Shown: positions 1-9,480 of the stretch, piece after piece
Layout of the letters: each line of letters starts with the position of its first letter
Position numbering within the stretch: position 1 is the first letter of the stretch
NCBI GenBank assembly: GCA_034521445.1
Contig: JAXHMM010000002.1
Coordinates: forward strand, 1 to 48,007
Source: Balneolaceae bacterium
GTDB lineage: Bacteria > Bacteroidota > Rhodothermia > Balneolales > Balneolaceae
Length of the DNA: 48,007 nucleotides
Direction: 5' to 3'
Notes under the pieces: model-generated
The model's input: the letters and a program-made list of their open reading frames with translations, nothing else
The model's database searches: none
Told to the model about the DNA's origin: nothing
Position numbers and translations under genes: made by a program

Positions 1-30
1 AAACGCCGTAAGTCCTTGCCTGTCAAATAG

Positions 31-114
31 TACCGGAGGTCGGATTCGAACCGACACGGGTGTTACCCCATTGGTGTTTGAGACCAACGCGTCTACCAGT
101 TCCGCCACTCCGGC
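31..114 (-). tRNA. tRNA-Leu (anticodon CAA)
   Basis: Read on the minus strand this folds as a long-variable-arm (class II) tRNA. The acceptor stem GCCGGAG pairs with CTCCGGT through a terminal G-U pair and is followed by discriminator A. The D arm has the GGTAGACGC typical of tRNA-Leu. The anticodon loop CTCAAAC is closed by TTGGT/ACCAA, which gives anticodon CAA. The variable arm is GGGGTAACACCC-like and the T loop is GGTTCGAATCC. The 3' CCA is not encoded. It lies just downstream of galE on the same strand. Confidence 0.96.
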
Positions 115-187
115 ATGATAGGCAGGACAATATAAGCATTCCCTGCTGCCGGTTGAAAGGAATTTGATGGGGCGGCTCTTGCCGGGG

Positions 188-1207
188 TCAGTCTCCCGCG
201 TAGCCCCTGGGATTATGGGACTGCCAGTTCCAGGCGTCCCGGCACATTTCCTCCAGGCCTTTTTCGGCCTCCCAGCCCAGCTCGTCCCGTGCGAGGGAGG
301 GATCGGCGTACACCTCGGCCACGTCGCCGGCCCGTCGGCCGGTGATTTCGTAGGGAATTTCCCTTCCCGTGGCCTGCTCGAAGGCCTGCACCATCTGGAG
401 CACGCTGTAGCCGGTGCCGGTGCCCAGGTTGTAGGTGACCGTCCCGGGATGGTCCTGCAGCTTCCGGAGGGCGCTCAGGTGACCCCGCACCAGATCGACC
501 ACGTGAATGTAGTCGCGCACGCCGGTGCCGTCCACCGTAGGGTAGTCGTCGCCGAAAACCGAGAGTTTCTCCAACCGTCCCACCGCCACCTGGGTGATGT
601 AGGGCATCAGGTTTTGTGGAGCGGCGCCCGGGTCCTCACCGATCAGGCCGCTGGGATGGGCGCCCACCGGATTGAAATAACGCAGCAGGGCTACGTTCCA
701 GGCGGGATGGGCCCGCTGAAAATCGCGCAGCATCTCCTCTATATAGAGCTTGGTCCGCCCGTAGGGATTGTAGGGGGAGACGGGCGCCTTTTCGGTGATG
801 GGCACTTCGTCGGGATCGCCGTAAACGGTGCAGGATGAGCTGAAAACCAGGTTCTCCACCCCGTGGTGCAGCATGCACCGGCAGAGGCAGATGGTGCCTC
901 CAAGGTTGTTGTCGTAGTAAAAAAGGGGTTTTTCCACCGATTCCCCGACCGCTTTGGAGCCGGCGAAGTGGATGACCGCATCGATGTCGTGCTCGTCAAA
1001 GATGGCCTCCAGGGTTTTCTCGTCGCGCAGATCTGCCTCGTAAAAGGACGGTTTGTGGCCCGTGAGTTCCTCTATGCGTGCGAGCACCTCGGGACGACTA
1101 TTGGCCAGATTGTCTACGATCACCGCCTGGTGTCCCCCTTCAAGAAGTTCCACGACCATATGACTGCCGATGTATCCGGTGCCGCCCGTTACCAGTATCT
1201 CACTCAT
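188..1207 (-). CDS. galE: UDP-glucose 4-epimerase
   Basis: 339 residues, the usual family length. It interconverts UDP-glucose and UDP-galactose with bound NAD in the cytoplasm and feeds surface polysaccharide and galactose metabolism. The N-terminal Rossmann motif GGTGYIGSH is at residues 8-16, and a VDNL motif follows strand 2 as in GalE proteins. The serine-rich stretch SSSCTVYG is near residues 123-130. The catalytic YxxxK pair is Y149/K153 (YGRTK). The C-terminal part carries the sugar-nucleotide-binding segment with [10 protein letters not shown] and [12 protein letters not shown]. The neighbours (mtgA upstream, tRNA-Leu downstream) do not suggest a galactose operon, so a role in envelope sugar supply is likely (inference). 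Confidence 0.95.
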   Translation of the reverse strand: MSEILVTGGTGYIGSHMVVELLEGGHQAVIVDNLANSRPEVLARIEELTGHKPSFYEADLRDEKTLEAIFDEHDIDAVIHFAGSKAVGESVEKPLFYYDNNLGGTICLCRCMLHHGVENLVFSSSCTVYGDPDEVPITEKAPVSPYNPYGRTKLYIEEMLRDFQRAHPAWNVALLRYFNPVGAHPSGLIGEDPGAAPQNLMPYITQVAVGRLEKLSVFGDDYPTVDGTGVRDYIHVVDLVRGHLSALRKLQDHPGTVTYNLGTGTGYSVLQMVQAFEQATGREIPYEITGRRAGDVAEVYADPSLARDELGWEAEKGLEEMCRDAWNWQSHNPRGYAGD

Positions 1208-1288
1208 GCTTATTGGGTTCCCAGTTGATAGGTTGACCTGAAAGTAGGCAGGCAGTCCATGCCAGTCAACCGCAGCGGTGCAGGTCCG

Positions 1289-2020
1289 TCAGTCCAGCTG
1301 TTCCAGGTATTGTTCGTTGCCCAGCAGGTTCATGTAGCGAAGTATCCAGGCCTGGCGTTCATACATGTAGGGGGATGGATGGGCCAGATCGTAGCGGTGC
1401 GGGGCGGGCAGAACCGTGGCCATCAGGGCGCTCCGGTAGCGGTCCAGGCGGTCGGCCGGTACACCGAAAAAGTGCTGTGCGGCGGCCTCCACCCCGTAGA
1501 TGCCCTCCCCGAACTCCACCACGTTCAGGTAGATCTCGAGTATGCGCTGTTTGCCCATCAGCAGTTCCATCCAGAGGGCGAACCAGGCTTCCAGTCCCTT
1601 GCGCAGGTAGGAGCGGTTCGGAGTGAGATAGAGGTTCTTGGCCAGCTGCTGGCTGATGGTGCTGGCGCCGCGCAGCGACTCGCCCCGTTCATACTCCTGC
1701 AGGGCATCCTGTACCGACGAGAGATCGATACCCCAGTGCGTGGCGAAACGCTGGTCTTCGGCCGTGATGACCGCCATCTTGAGGTGGGGGGAGATGCGTT
1801 CCCAGGGCATCCATTCCTGCTGCATGCGATACTCCTGAGCGCCGTACCACCAGGCCGACAGATGACGCTGCAGCATGAAGGAGGTGGTGGGGGGATTGAT
1901 CCACTTGAAGGCGAGCACCGAGAGGAGGGTAAAAAGCAGAAAGGCCGCCGCCAGACGGCTGATCCATTTCCAGAGAAAACGCAGCCCGCTACGAAAGTAT
2001 AAAGGTTGCCCTTGTTCCAT
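1289..2020 (-). CDS. mtgA: monofunctional peptidoglycan glycosyltransferase
   Basis: 243 residues, typical for a stand-alone GT51 transglycosylase that polymerises lipid II into glycan strands at the outer face of the inner membrane. One N-terminal membrane segment spans about residues 20-40. The GT51 motifs follow in order: TAEDQRFATHWG with the likely catalytic Glu at 88, then GASTISQQLAKNLYL, then KQRILEIYLNVVEFGEGIYGVEAAA. No transpeptidase domain follows, which separates it from class A PBPs. It sits 35 bases downstream of the Hpt gene on the same strand and 81 bases upstream of galE, so co-transcription is plausible. Confidence 0.95.
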   Translation of the reverse strand: MEQGQPLYFRSGLRFLWKWISRLAAAFLLFTLLSVLAFKWINPPTTSFMLQRHLSAWWYGAQEYRMQQEWMPWERISPHLKMAVITAEDQRFATHWGIDLSSVQDALQEYERGESLRGASTISQQLAKNLYLTPNRSYLRKGLEAWFALWMELLMGKQRILEIYLNVVEFGEGIYGVEAAAQHFFGVPADRLDRYRSALMATVLPAPHRYDLAHPSPYMYERQAWILRYMNLLGNEQYLEQLD

Positions 2021-2054
2021 CAGGAGATCAACAGATATGGGCGGGCCGAGAGTC

Positions 2055-2387
2055 TCAGGATTCGAGCTCCTTCATCTCTACGATGATCTGGTCGCAGAGT
2101 TTGGTCATTCGATCCACGGACGTCTCCTTCTCCTCCTTATCGGATTCGCCCTCAAGAAGGTTTTTTCCATGCTCGTACTCCTCCAATAGCTCCTCGAATT
2201 CCAGCATCTGGGCCGAGGGTTTGATCTTGTGGCCCGCTTTGCGCAGGAACTCCACGTCGCCGGTTTCAAATGCCCGTGCGTAGTGGTTGCGGAATTCAGT
2301 GTAGGATTCCACCGCGGCCCCGGCGAACTCCTTCAGGTATTCCTCGTCGTCGTAGAGCAGTTTTCGAACTTTTTCCTCATCTACCAT
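2055..2387 (-). CDS. Hpt (histidine phosphotransfer) domain protein
   Basis: 110 residues, almost entirely one helical domain. The segment AGHKIKPSAQMLEF around residues 51-64 matches the Hpt signature H-x-[IL]-K-P-S, with H53 as the expected phospho-acceptor. Free-standing Hpt proteins relay phosphate between hybrid histidine kinases and response regulators. No kinase or regulator is encoded nearby, so its partners are unknown. The protein is strongly acidic, with a Lys/Glu-rich stretch near residues 80-90 (GESDKEEKE) that probably lies between helices. It is 26 bases downstream of the thioesterase gene. The domain call is fairly secure; the pathway is not known. Confidence 0.82.
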   Translation of the reverse strand: MVDEEKVRKLLYDDEEYLKEFAGAAVESYTEFRNHYARAFETGDVEFLRKAGHKIKPSAQMLEFEELLEEYEHGKNLLEGESDKEEKETSVDRMTKLCDQIIVEMKELES

Positions 2388-2413
2388 GCCAGATCACCAA
2401 CTACTTCTTATTA

Positions 2414-2803
2414 TTAGATTTCACCGGGATTCTGAGGGGCGCTCTCCCGGGTGACACCGTGGGGGGCGGGACGACCCTCCTCGTCGAGGTGCACGAAGAC
2501 GATTTTATCGATCCTGATAATGGTTTCCTTGGAGAACTTGTTGCGTACGACGCAGCGTACGGTGATAGAGGAGGTGCCGAAGCTTACGGTCTCCATGCCG
2601 ATCTCGATGATGTCGCCCAGCTCGGCCGAGCTGACGAAGTCGATTTCCGACATGAACTTGGTGACCAGGTTGCCCCGTCCCAGCTGGCAGCTTACGAATA
2701 TGGCCGACTCCTCGTCGATCCAACTCAGCACGGAACCCCCGAAGAGGGTACCGTGGGCGTTCAGGTCCTGTGGTTTGATGAGCTTGCGGCTGTAGAAATT
2801 CAT
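2414..2803 (-). CDS. acyl-CoA thioesterase, hotdog fold (YciA/BFIT type)
   Basis: 129 residues, the length of a single-hotdog acyl-CoA thioesterase. The N-terminal motif NAHGTLFGGSVLSWIDE (residues 15-31) is the conserved helix-and-turn of the YciA/acyl-CoA hydrolase group, with D30 in the position of the catalytic acid. The following strands (TKFMSEIDFVSSAELGDIIEIG, then FGTSSITVRCVVRN) fit the hotdog sheet. It is expected to hydrolyse acyl-CoA thioesters in the cytoplasm; chain-length preference cannot be read from sequence. The C-terminal tail is short and basic/proline-containing. It is in a minus-strand run with the genes on either side. Confidence 0.88.
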   Translation of the reverse strand: MNFYSRKLIKPQDLNAHGTLFGGSVLSWIDEESAIFVSCQLGRGNLVTKFMSEIDFVSSAELGDIIEIGMETVSFGTSSITVRCVVRNKFSKETIIRIDKIVFVHLDEEGRPAPHGVTRESAPQNPGEI

Positions 2804-2843
2804 GGATGGATGCTGGCGGTCCGGTTGGTGAGCAATTCGTCTA

Positions 2844-4301
2844 TCATTTTTTCTGCCGCAGGGTGTCGCTGGCCTGGCGGCTCAGGTAGGTGGAGCCGAA
2901 GCGCTCCACCATGCGCCTGTAATATCTCCTGGATTTATCACTATTTCCACTGCGGTGGGCTTCCAGCAGAAGTTCATAGTAAATTTCGTTGGCCACATCC
3001 TGTACGGGGTACTGTTCGGCGAGTTCTTCCATGAAGCCTATCACCTCGGGGGTGTGTCCCAGCACGTCCAGGAAGAGGGTGCGGTTGGCCCGCCAGAGCA
3101 TCCAGAGGGGAGAGGTCAACGGCAGGCCGAGCATGGCCTCCCGCAGCAGGGTGGGGTTGACGGCGAGGGAGTCCTGCACGTCGCCGGGGGGAATGCCGGC
3201 ACGAATCTCCTGAAGGCGCCGCTGCATGTCGAGGTAGCGCACAAAGTAGGATGCCGAGTACACATATCCGGCGTAGAGTACGTGGCGCATGGGTGTGGTG
3301 AGGCTGTCCCCGGAAGCGGAGGACAGGCGGTTTTCGATGCGGCGCATGGACTTCCCATGGAAATAGGGATTCATCATAACCCGCTGTTCCCGCCAGATTT
3401 CGTGCCAGTAGGCCATTAGGCTGTCCTCGTTGGCCGACCGACTGCTAAGCTCCGGGTCGGTGAAGGCTTCGAGGTAGGCTTTGCGTCCGGGATTTCGAAA
3501 AGTGAATATTTCGCGATTGAGCCGCTCCTCCGCAGCGGGCTCCATGGTCCAGGTGGACTGGTTCGGGTCCCGCATCCCCGAGACATAGATGCCGCCGTTG
3601 AAGTCCCTGAAATAGACCGAGTCGGCCCGGTAGGTGAAGCGCACACTGTCACCTTCTACAGGTATAACCGCCACAAAGCTGTTCTCCGGGCCGGGTTCGT
3701 AATACGATGCGCCGGGAAATACCAGCCGGTCGCCTCCCAGTCCCATTAGCTGGTATCGCAGGGTGTCCAGGCTGGTAGCCACGGCCGCCTCCAGGACGGG
3801 TCCCCCGCGGTGCTCGAATTGCACCCCCTTCTGGTAGCTGAAGCCGTTGAAGGAGCCGAATACGCGAATCCACTTGGTGTACTGCGGTTTGTGAAAATAG
3901 CGGTCGCGAACCAGCGTGACCGGGTCGAGGCGGATTTCGAAGTTCAGCTCGCCGGGCTGCCGTATCCAGAGAAGGATGGTGAAGGTCTTGTGCATAACGC
4001 CGTAGGCCTGCAGGCGGTAGAGGCCGGCCCGGTCTGCAACCAGAGAAAAGTGGCCTCCGGCGTTCAGCATGGTCTCCTGCGAACGAAAAAGGGCGTCGTC
4101 CGACCAGGGTTCCAGGCTAACGATCCCTGCAGGGAGGGGCGAGCCGTCCAGACTGGTCACCGTGCCGGAGAGGCGGGCTTCGCCGTGCTCCTGCGCTCGG
4201 GCGGGCAGGGCGGCCAGCAACCCTGTGAGCAGTGCAGTCAGGAAGACGCCAATGACGTGGGACAACCGGTTGGAACTAATAAAATCTATGGTTTGGTGCA
4301 T
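2844..4301 (-). CDS. secreted protein of unknown function with carboxypeptidase-like regulatory fold
   Basis: 485 residues; I do not recognise a family for the full length. The N-terminus has a signal peptide: a hydrophobic run VIGVFLTALLTGLLAALPARA with a likely cut after ARA near residue 36. Residues about 40-130 (RLSGTVTSLDGSPLPAGIVSLEPW, then a DRAGLYRLQAYG-like segment) resemble the carboxypeptidase-D-regulatory/CNA-B-like beta-sandwich common in exported FCB proteins. The middle is beta-rich. The C-terminal 150 residues are mostly helical and TPR-like (YYELLLEAHRSGNSDKSRRYYRRMVERFG). It resembles the N-terminal half of some TlpA-type proteins, but no thioredoxin CxxC is present. Periplasmic or outer-membrane-associated location is inferred. 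Confidence 0.72.
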   Translation of the reverse strand: MHQTIDFISSNRLSHVIGVFLTALLTGLLAALPARAQEHGEARLSGTVTSLDGSPLPAGIVSLEPWSDDALFRSQETMLNAGGHFSLVADRAGLYRLQAYGVMHKTFTILLWIRQPGELNFEIRLDPVTLVRDRYFHKPQYTKWIRVFGSFNGFSYQKGVQFEHRGGPVLEAAVATSLDTLRYQLMGLGGDRLVFPGASYYEPGPENSFVAVIPVEGDSVRFTYRADSVYFRDFNGGIYVSGMRDPNQSTWTMEPAAEERLNREIFTFRNPGRKAYLEAFTDPELSSRSANEDSLMAYWHEIWREQRVMMNPYFHGKSMRRIENRLSSASGDSLTTPMRHVLYAGYVYSASYFVRYLDMQRRLQEIRAGIPPGDVQDSLAVNPTLLREAMLGLPLTSPLWMLWRANRTLFLDVLGHTPEVIGFMEELAEQYPVQDVANEIYYELLLEAHRSGNSDKSRRYYRRMVERFGSTYLSRQASDTLRQKK

Positions 4302-4420
4302 GGCGGATTATTTACTAAGAATATAATACTTGTGTCACCGCTCGTGCAAATTTATGCATAAATTACCTTGCCCGTTTTCGGTTGATTACTTCCGGTAAGG
4401 TGAGATACGGCAGGAAAACG

Positions 4421-5641
4421 TCAACGCTCACCGCCTGCCATCTGTTTTGCCTCGGGCATGCGCCGCAGGCGGTACATGCTCAGGATGCCGAAGAGGGGAC
4501 CGGCGCAGAGAATCAGGAAGGAGTAGTGCCAGCCGAGGGACTTTTCCAGCTCGGGCAGAAGACGGATGCTCACCATGGTCAGCAGGAATCCCAGGCTGGT
4601 CTGTACCGTCAGGGCCGTGCCGATGTAGCGCGGATCGCTCAGTTCGGAGACGGCGGTGCTGAACTGCGCGCTGTCGGCCACCACGGAAAAGCCCCAAACC
4701 AGGCAGAGTACGGTGGCCGCCAGGGGCCAGTCGAAGAGCAGTCCGGCTGTGGCGGCGCATCCGCCTGAAATAAGCAGGCTGGTGATGGTCACCCGCGTGC
4801 GGCCCGCCTTGTCGGCCCAGGAGCCCGCCATCACGCATCCCAGCGCCCCGATGCCGATTACGGCAAAGCCGGCCAGCCTTGCCATGGGTTCCGGCCAGCC
4901 CGCCGCGCGGTAGCTCGCCAGCAGAAAAAGCGGCACCCAGGTCCACATCGCATAGAGTTCCCACATGTGTCCCAGGTAGCCGAAGTTGGCCATGCGTGTG
5001 GGCTTGTAGCTGAAGCCCCGGAGGGCGTAGCGCCAGTTGAAAGGCACGCGATCCACCCTGTAGGGTCCCAGTGACACGGCATACCGCGCCAGGAATCCCC
5101 CGAAGATGGCCAGCATGCTGGTGGTCTGCAGCACGGCCGACCAGGGCGGGAGTCCGCCGCCCCCTGAAAAGGAGAAGGCGTTCAGCAGGTGGGGCAGGGC
5201 GGAGCCCAGGGTGAGCGCACCCACCAGTACCCCTATACCGAAGCCGCGATCCTTCTTGCAGAAGGTGGTGACGATTTTCATGCCGGGAGGGTAGACGCCG
5301 GCCAGGCAGGCGCCTGTTAGAAAGCGCAGGGCGATCATCAGCTGCGGATCGCCCGTCAGGGTGATGGCCCCGTTGAAGGCGGCTCCCAGCAGGGAGGCGT
5401 AGAGGAAGAGACGCCGCGCGTCCAGCCGGTCGGCCAGGTTGAGCAGGGCACTCAGCAGCGCGCCCGCCACGAAGCCGGCCTGTACGCTCATGGTCATCCA
5501 GGAGGCCTCGGAACTGCTGAGATTGAACTCGGCGGTGAGCTGGGGCACCACGGCGGATGCCGAGAACCAGAGGCTCATGGCCAGCAGTTCGGCCAGGGCG
5601 AGCAGCCAGAGATTTTTGGAACGGCAGGGCGTGTCGGTCAC
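4421..5641 (-). CDS. MFS transporter
   Basis: About 406 residues from a GTG start at 5641, placing it 22 bases after the end of the upstream hydrolase gene. A longer open frame runs back to an ATG at 5821, but those extra 60 residues are out-of-frame hydrolase sequence with Trp/Arg-rich, non-membrane character, so the GTG is preferred. The protein has roughly twelve hydrophobic segments, beginning LWLLALAELLAMSLWFSASAVVPQL. The cytoplasmic loop after the second segment (NLADRLDARRLFL) and the matching loop in the second half (GSWADKAGRTRVTI) are MFS motif-A-like. It belongs with the FCB nitrate/sugar-type MFS proteins in general shape. The substrate is unknown; operon context suggests a product of extracytoplasmic hydrolysis. 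Confidence 0.85.
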   Translation of the reverse strand: MTDTPCRSKNLWLLALAELLAMSLWFSASAVVPQLTAEFNLSSSEASWMTMSVQAGFVAGALLSALLNLADRLDARRLFLYASLLGAAFNGAITLTGDPQLMIALRFLTGACLAGVYPPGMKIVTTFCKKDRGFGIGVLVGALTLGSALPHLLNAFSFSGGGGLPPWSAVLQTTSMLAIFGGFLARYAVSLGPYRVDRVPFNWRYALRGFSYKPTRMANFGYLGHMWELYAMWTWVPLFLLASYRAAGWPEPMARLAGFAVIGIGALGCVMAGSWADKAGRTRVTITSLLISGGCAATAGLLFDWPLAATVLCLVWGFSVVADSAQFSTAVSELSDPRYIGTALTVQTSLGFLLTMVSIRLLPELEKSLGWHYSFLILCAGPLFGILSMYRLRRMPEAKQMAGGER

Positions 5642-5663
5642 CGTTGGGGGACTGGATTGAATG

Positions 5664-6609
5664 TCAGTGGCTGGAGAGAAATTCCCGGAGCAGCTCCATA
5701 AACCGGTCGGGACGCTCCATGAAGGCGAAATGACCGCTGCGCTCCAGGAGTTCCATGCGGGCCTCCGGCAGTACCTTCGCCAGGGTATCGCCGCTGATAG
5801 AGGCTGAGGGTTCCTCCTCACCGTAGATCAGCAGGGTGGGAGTGGCCAGGGAGTCGAGGCGCGGGTAGAGGTCGAAGGCGCTCGACTCGCCCACCAGCAT
5901 GCCAAACATCTGGCTGCGCCCGGGGTAGTCCTCGGGCACGTAGAGCTCCAGACCCTCGGCCAGGGCCGGTTCGTGAAACTGGGGGCGGAAGGCGTGGCGC
6001 AGAAGTTCTTCGCGGGCTTCGGGCTCGCCGGCCGGAAGGCCGGGGTGTTGCGCAGGCTGTCACGCTGCTGCAGGTACGAGGGGTCCAGTCGCGAGGAGAG
6101 AGCCTGCTGCTCAGCCTGCCAGTGCGCTGAGCTGGGGGGCATGGGACTCACCAGCGTCAGCGACCGCAGCGATTGGGGATAGGCCAGGGCATAGCGCAAG
6201 GCCAGAAAACCACCCCAGGAGTGTCCCAGCAGGTGCACCCTATCCAGCCCGAGGTGGCGGCGCACCGCCTCGATATCCTCCGTAAAGCGGTCCAGCGTCA
6301 CGTTGGCACTGTCCGATTCAGGGGAGGATCGTCCGCTCAGGCGCTGGTCCATGAAGACCAGGCGGTAGTCGGAAGACAGTTCCCTGAGCCAGGGCTCCAT
6401 GTATCCGTGATCCAGGAGGGGTCCCCCGTGCACCACCATCAGCGGCTCCCCGGCACCCATGACCTGGTAGTCAGAGGCGGGTGTCCTCCAGCTCCACGTA
6501 GCCTTCCTGCGGCGCGCCGGCCGGGCCTACACCCCGCAGCGACCAGGCCCAGGAACAGGATGTTTAAAAGGAGGTATCTATATGATATGGAGTAGTTTAT
6601 ATTATTCAT
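5664..6609 (-). pseudogene. alpha/beta-hydrolase lipoprotein (proline iminopeptidase-like), disrupted
   Basis: Pieces of one hydrolase lie in successive frames. The start at 6609 overlaps the upstream stop by 8 bases and encodes a signal peptide ending LGLVAAGC (lipobox). The frame then changes after the Cys codon (about 6528) into QEGYVELEDTRL. It changes again at about 6472 into YQVMGAGEPLMVVHGGPL (oxyanion HGG) and GHSWGG (nucleophile Ser elbow). A third change at about 6026 leads into EPEAREELLRHAF and the C-terminal YGEEEP...GHFAF with the expected Asp/Glu and His. With two bases removed and one added, the frame closes to about 314 residues, a normal length. Three disruptions in one gene suggest a true pseudogene or a locally poor consensus sequence. 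The intact family member would be an outer-leaflet peptidase or esterase. Confidence 0.72.
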
Positions 6610-8038
6610 TTCGCGTGCTTTCCAGGAGGCTTCCCAGTTCAGACCGGCTGTAGACCGCGCCCTGCTGCACCACCCAGGCGATCGCACGGGTGTTGGAGAT
6701 TTCCTCCAGCGGATTGCCCTCCAGCAGGAGCAGATCGGCCGCGTAGCCCGGGGCCACCTTGCCGTAGCGGTCGTCCACCTCCAGCCAGCGCGCTCCGTTG
6801 ATGGTGGCCGCCTGCAGGGCCGCCAGGGGAGGCAGGCCGTTGTCGACGAGTCGCTGCAGCTCGCGGTGCAGCGACTGCCCCGGGTAGACAAAGGAGTTGT
6901 AGGGTCCTGCGTCGGAGCCGGCCAGGATGCTCACGCCAGCCTCGTACATGGGACGGATCATCTCCCCGAAATCCTCGTTCATGGCCAGCTGGAAGGCCAC
7001 GGCTTCCTCGCTGCGGCGCTGGGCTCCCATCAGGCGGCCCTGGTAGGTCTGCCGGATGCCCGGGTCGATGTAATCGAGGTAGGGATCTCCGGAATGGTCC
7101 GCTTCGTGCAGGTGGTCCAGCACCTCGCTGATATAGAGGGTGGCCACCACGGCGGTGCCCTCCTCAGCCATTATCTCAAAGGTCCTCTGCGCCGTTTCCG
7201 GGTCGTAGGTCTCCATGACCCGCTCCAACACCTCGTAAAAACCGAGGGGGTCTTCGTCGTTCATGCGGGCGGTGTACTCGCGCGTTAGTGCGTTGGCCTC
7301 GCTGGAGGCGGCCTTGTAGACGTAGTACATGTGTTCGGTGGCGTCCAGGCCCAGCCGCACGGCGTTGCGGAAATCGACCGAGAATGGCATATGTCCGGAG
7401 ACCTTCATGCCTCGCTCCTCGGTGTGCTCGAGAATGGCCGTGTAGACCTCGGGGGAGATGGTGCTGTCGTATATTTTCACGTAGTCGGCGCCAATAGCCT
7501 GCAGGGAGTCGAGGGCCTCAGGCACCTGCTGAGGTGTCTCCAGCTCGATGGAGCCGTCCCAGCGGGCGTCGGGACCATCCAGTTTCGGTCCGGAGGTGTA
7601 GATGCGCGGCCCCTCCAGGCTGCCGGCCCGCACCAGGGAGTCCCACTCGAGCACGTGCGGGGTGATGTCGCCCCCCGCGTCACGCACCGAAGTGATACCG
7701 TTAGCAAGGTAGAGTTTCAGCAGCTCGCGGTTCGAGGCCGCCAGGCTGTCCCCGCCGCGAAAATGCACGTGCATGTCCCACAACCCCGGCATAAGGAAGG
7801 CCCCGCCCGCGTCCAGGGTATCGGCCGCCGCCGGGGTGGAGCCGGCCGGTCCTAACTTGTGGATTATCCCGTCGCGCACGGTGAGGCTGCGGTCCTGCAA
7901 CACCTCGCCGGTCTCCATGTCAATAATGTTGGCGTGGTGGATGGCCAGGTCGTTCGCGGGTCCGCCGCAGCCGACGGCCAGCAGGAACAGAAGAAGGCCC
8001 GGTAGGGCCATGATTCGGAAAGGGAAAAAGCGTTTCAT
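6602..8038 (-). CDS. amidohydrolase-family lipoprotein (imidazolonepropionase-like)
   Basis: 478 residues. The signal peptide ends in lipobox LAVGC, with the lipidated Cys at 24, so the enzyme should sit in the periplasm or outer membrane. The amidohydrolase fold begins with the small beta-domain (HHANIIDMETGEVLQDRSLTVRDGII), then PGLWDMHVHF gives the metal-binding HxH at 90/92. A GADYVKIYD segment supplies the likely bridging Lys. Further His residues come in VSGHMPF and DATEHMYYV, and the late Asp is in LAGSDAG. These features match the Zn-dependent imidazolonepropionase-related dipeptidase/prolidase-like group; the actual substrate is unknown. The end overlaps the start of the next gene by 8 bases, indicating translational coupling. 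Confidence 0.88.
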   Translation of the reverse strand: MKRFFPFRIMALPGLLLFLLAVGCGGPANDLAIHHANIIDMETGEVLQDRSLTVRDGIIHKLGPAGSTPAAADTLDAGGAFLMPGLWDMHVHFRGGDSLAASNRELLKLYLANGITSVRDAGGDITPHVLEWDSLVRAGSLEGPRIYTSGPKLDGPDARWDGSIELETPQQVPEALDSLQAIGADYVKIYDSTISPEVYTAILEHTEERGMKVSGHMPFSVDFRNAVRLGLDATEHMYYVYKAASSEANALTREYTARMNDEDPLGFYEVLERVMETYDPETAQRTFEIMAEEGTAVVATLYISEVLDHLHEADHSGDPYLDYIDPGIRQTYQGRLMGAQRRSEEAVAFQLAMNEDFGEMIRPMYEAGVSILAGSDAGPYNSFVYPGQSLHRELQRLVDNGLPPLAALQAATINGARWLEVDDRYGKVAPGYAADLLLLEGNPLEEISNTRAIAWVVQQGAVYSRSELGSLLESTRNE

Positions 8039-8104
8039 GGCTGAGCAGTTGTGTTTAGGTCTTCGGTGTTGAATAATTCCGGGGTCCGCGGCCGGGCGCT
8101 TGCA

Positions 8105-9480
8105 TCAGCGCCAGTCACCGGCGGAATCGGGTCCCAGCCGCCCTTCGGCGGCCTGCAGAAGGGCATCGGGGTTATAGACGATTCCGCCCTTGACTACCGC
8201 ACGCACGTCGCGGGTATGGGTGATATCCTGGAGGGGATCCCCGCCAGCCACAAAAAAGTCGGCGTATTTGCCCTCTTCGATGGTGCCCAGGCGGTCAGCC
8301 GCATGCCGATGGCCCGGGCCCCGTTGGTGGTGGCGATCCTCAGCACCTCGTGGCCGGGTATGCCTGCCAGGGTCATGGCCTGCATCTCGCGGTGGGCGGC
8401 GAAGCCCCCCAGGAAGGGGAGGGTGGATTTCATGACGGGACGGTCGGTGCCCAGGGTAATGCGTCCCCCCGCCTCCCAGTAGCGCTTCAGGATGGCCTTC
8501 TTGGCGTGGTAGACCTCCCGAAAAAGATCCTCCAGGGAGTGGTCGGGGTCGCTTTCGAAGGACTCGCGCATGTAGGGCGTCATAAAACGCAGCTCGTCGG
8601 TCCAGTGCCGGTAGGCGGGATGGTCCACCCGCCCGATGATGCCGTAGGTGGAGAGGGTGGCGTCAAACCACACCCCGTGGCGCGTGTAGAGGTCGATGAC
8701 CTCTCCCACGCAGGCTTCGTCGCCCTCCAGGCCGCGAAGGGAGGCATAGGCGCTCGCGCTAGCCGGCAGGCAGGGTCCCCCGAGAAAGTGCTCCACCCGG
8801 TCGATGCCCATGCGCACAGCGTCGGCCGGATTGACCGAGGAGCCGGAGCCCGAGCCCAGATGGGCGGTGACCGTCAGGCCGTGGCGGTGGGCCCGCTCGA
8901 TGAGGGCCTCCAGGTGCGGGGCGGTGATGCCCTTGGCCTTGAAACCGGCCGCGCCGCGGGCCGCCCAGGTATCCACACGCTCACGGATGGCGGCCTCGTC
9001 CATTTCCCGGCTCCAGTCGGGAGCCGCCGAGCCGTAATAGGGTCCACTGTTGAGCAGCCGGGGACCGTCCCGCTCTCCGGCGTCGAGCAGGCGGCTCAGC
9101 TCCCGCATCTTCTCCGGCTCCACTTCACCGGCCGGGAAGGTGGCCGTTACCCCGTTGGCCAGGAATATCTTGGGAGTGGCCGCTGTGTCGTCGCCCACCA
9201 TGCCCTCCATGACCACGCGGTAGTGGGCGTGAAGGTCCACCAGTCCCGGCAGCAGCACCTCCTCCTCGGAGAGCTGCAGGGTTTGTACGGAGGAGGGGAG
9301 TTCCCCGGGCACATCGCCCACCGACATGATGCGCCCGTTGCGCACGTAGATCCCCGGGTTGGAGACGGTTTGATCGGCCGTGCCGGTGAAGATCTTCCCG
9401 CCCCTCACCACCAGGTCCTGCGCATGCACGGGCAGCGTTCCCAGGAGCATGCCCAGGAGAAGTGGCAGGAACTTGTTCAT
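8105..9480 (-). CDS. secreted amidohydrolase, C-terminus frameshifted
   Basis: About 458 residues if one missing base is restored. The start at 9480 gives signal peptide MNKFLPLLLGMLLGTLPVHA with cleavage near residue 20. A longer upstream frame exists but is not signal-like. PGLVDLHAHY gives the metal HxH (84/86), followed by GFKAKG, VTAHLGSGSG, DRVEHFLGG and LGTDRP as in related amidohydrolases. After ATTNGARAIGM the frame breaks near 8294-8300. The adjacent frame then continues the family's normal C-terminus (RLGTIEEGKYADFFVAGGDP, then VRAVVKGGIVY) to a stop at 8105. Read as printed, the protein ends at 8194 with a nonsense tail. It is paired with the next amidohydrolase gene 66 bases downstream. 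Whether the break is real needs resequencing. Confidence 0.8.

Noticed and set aside
5642-5821. Longer MFS N-terminus from the ATG at 5821
   Set aside because: The extra 60 residues are out-of-frame hydrolase sequence with no membrane character; the GTG at 5641 gives a normal MFS start.
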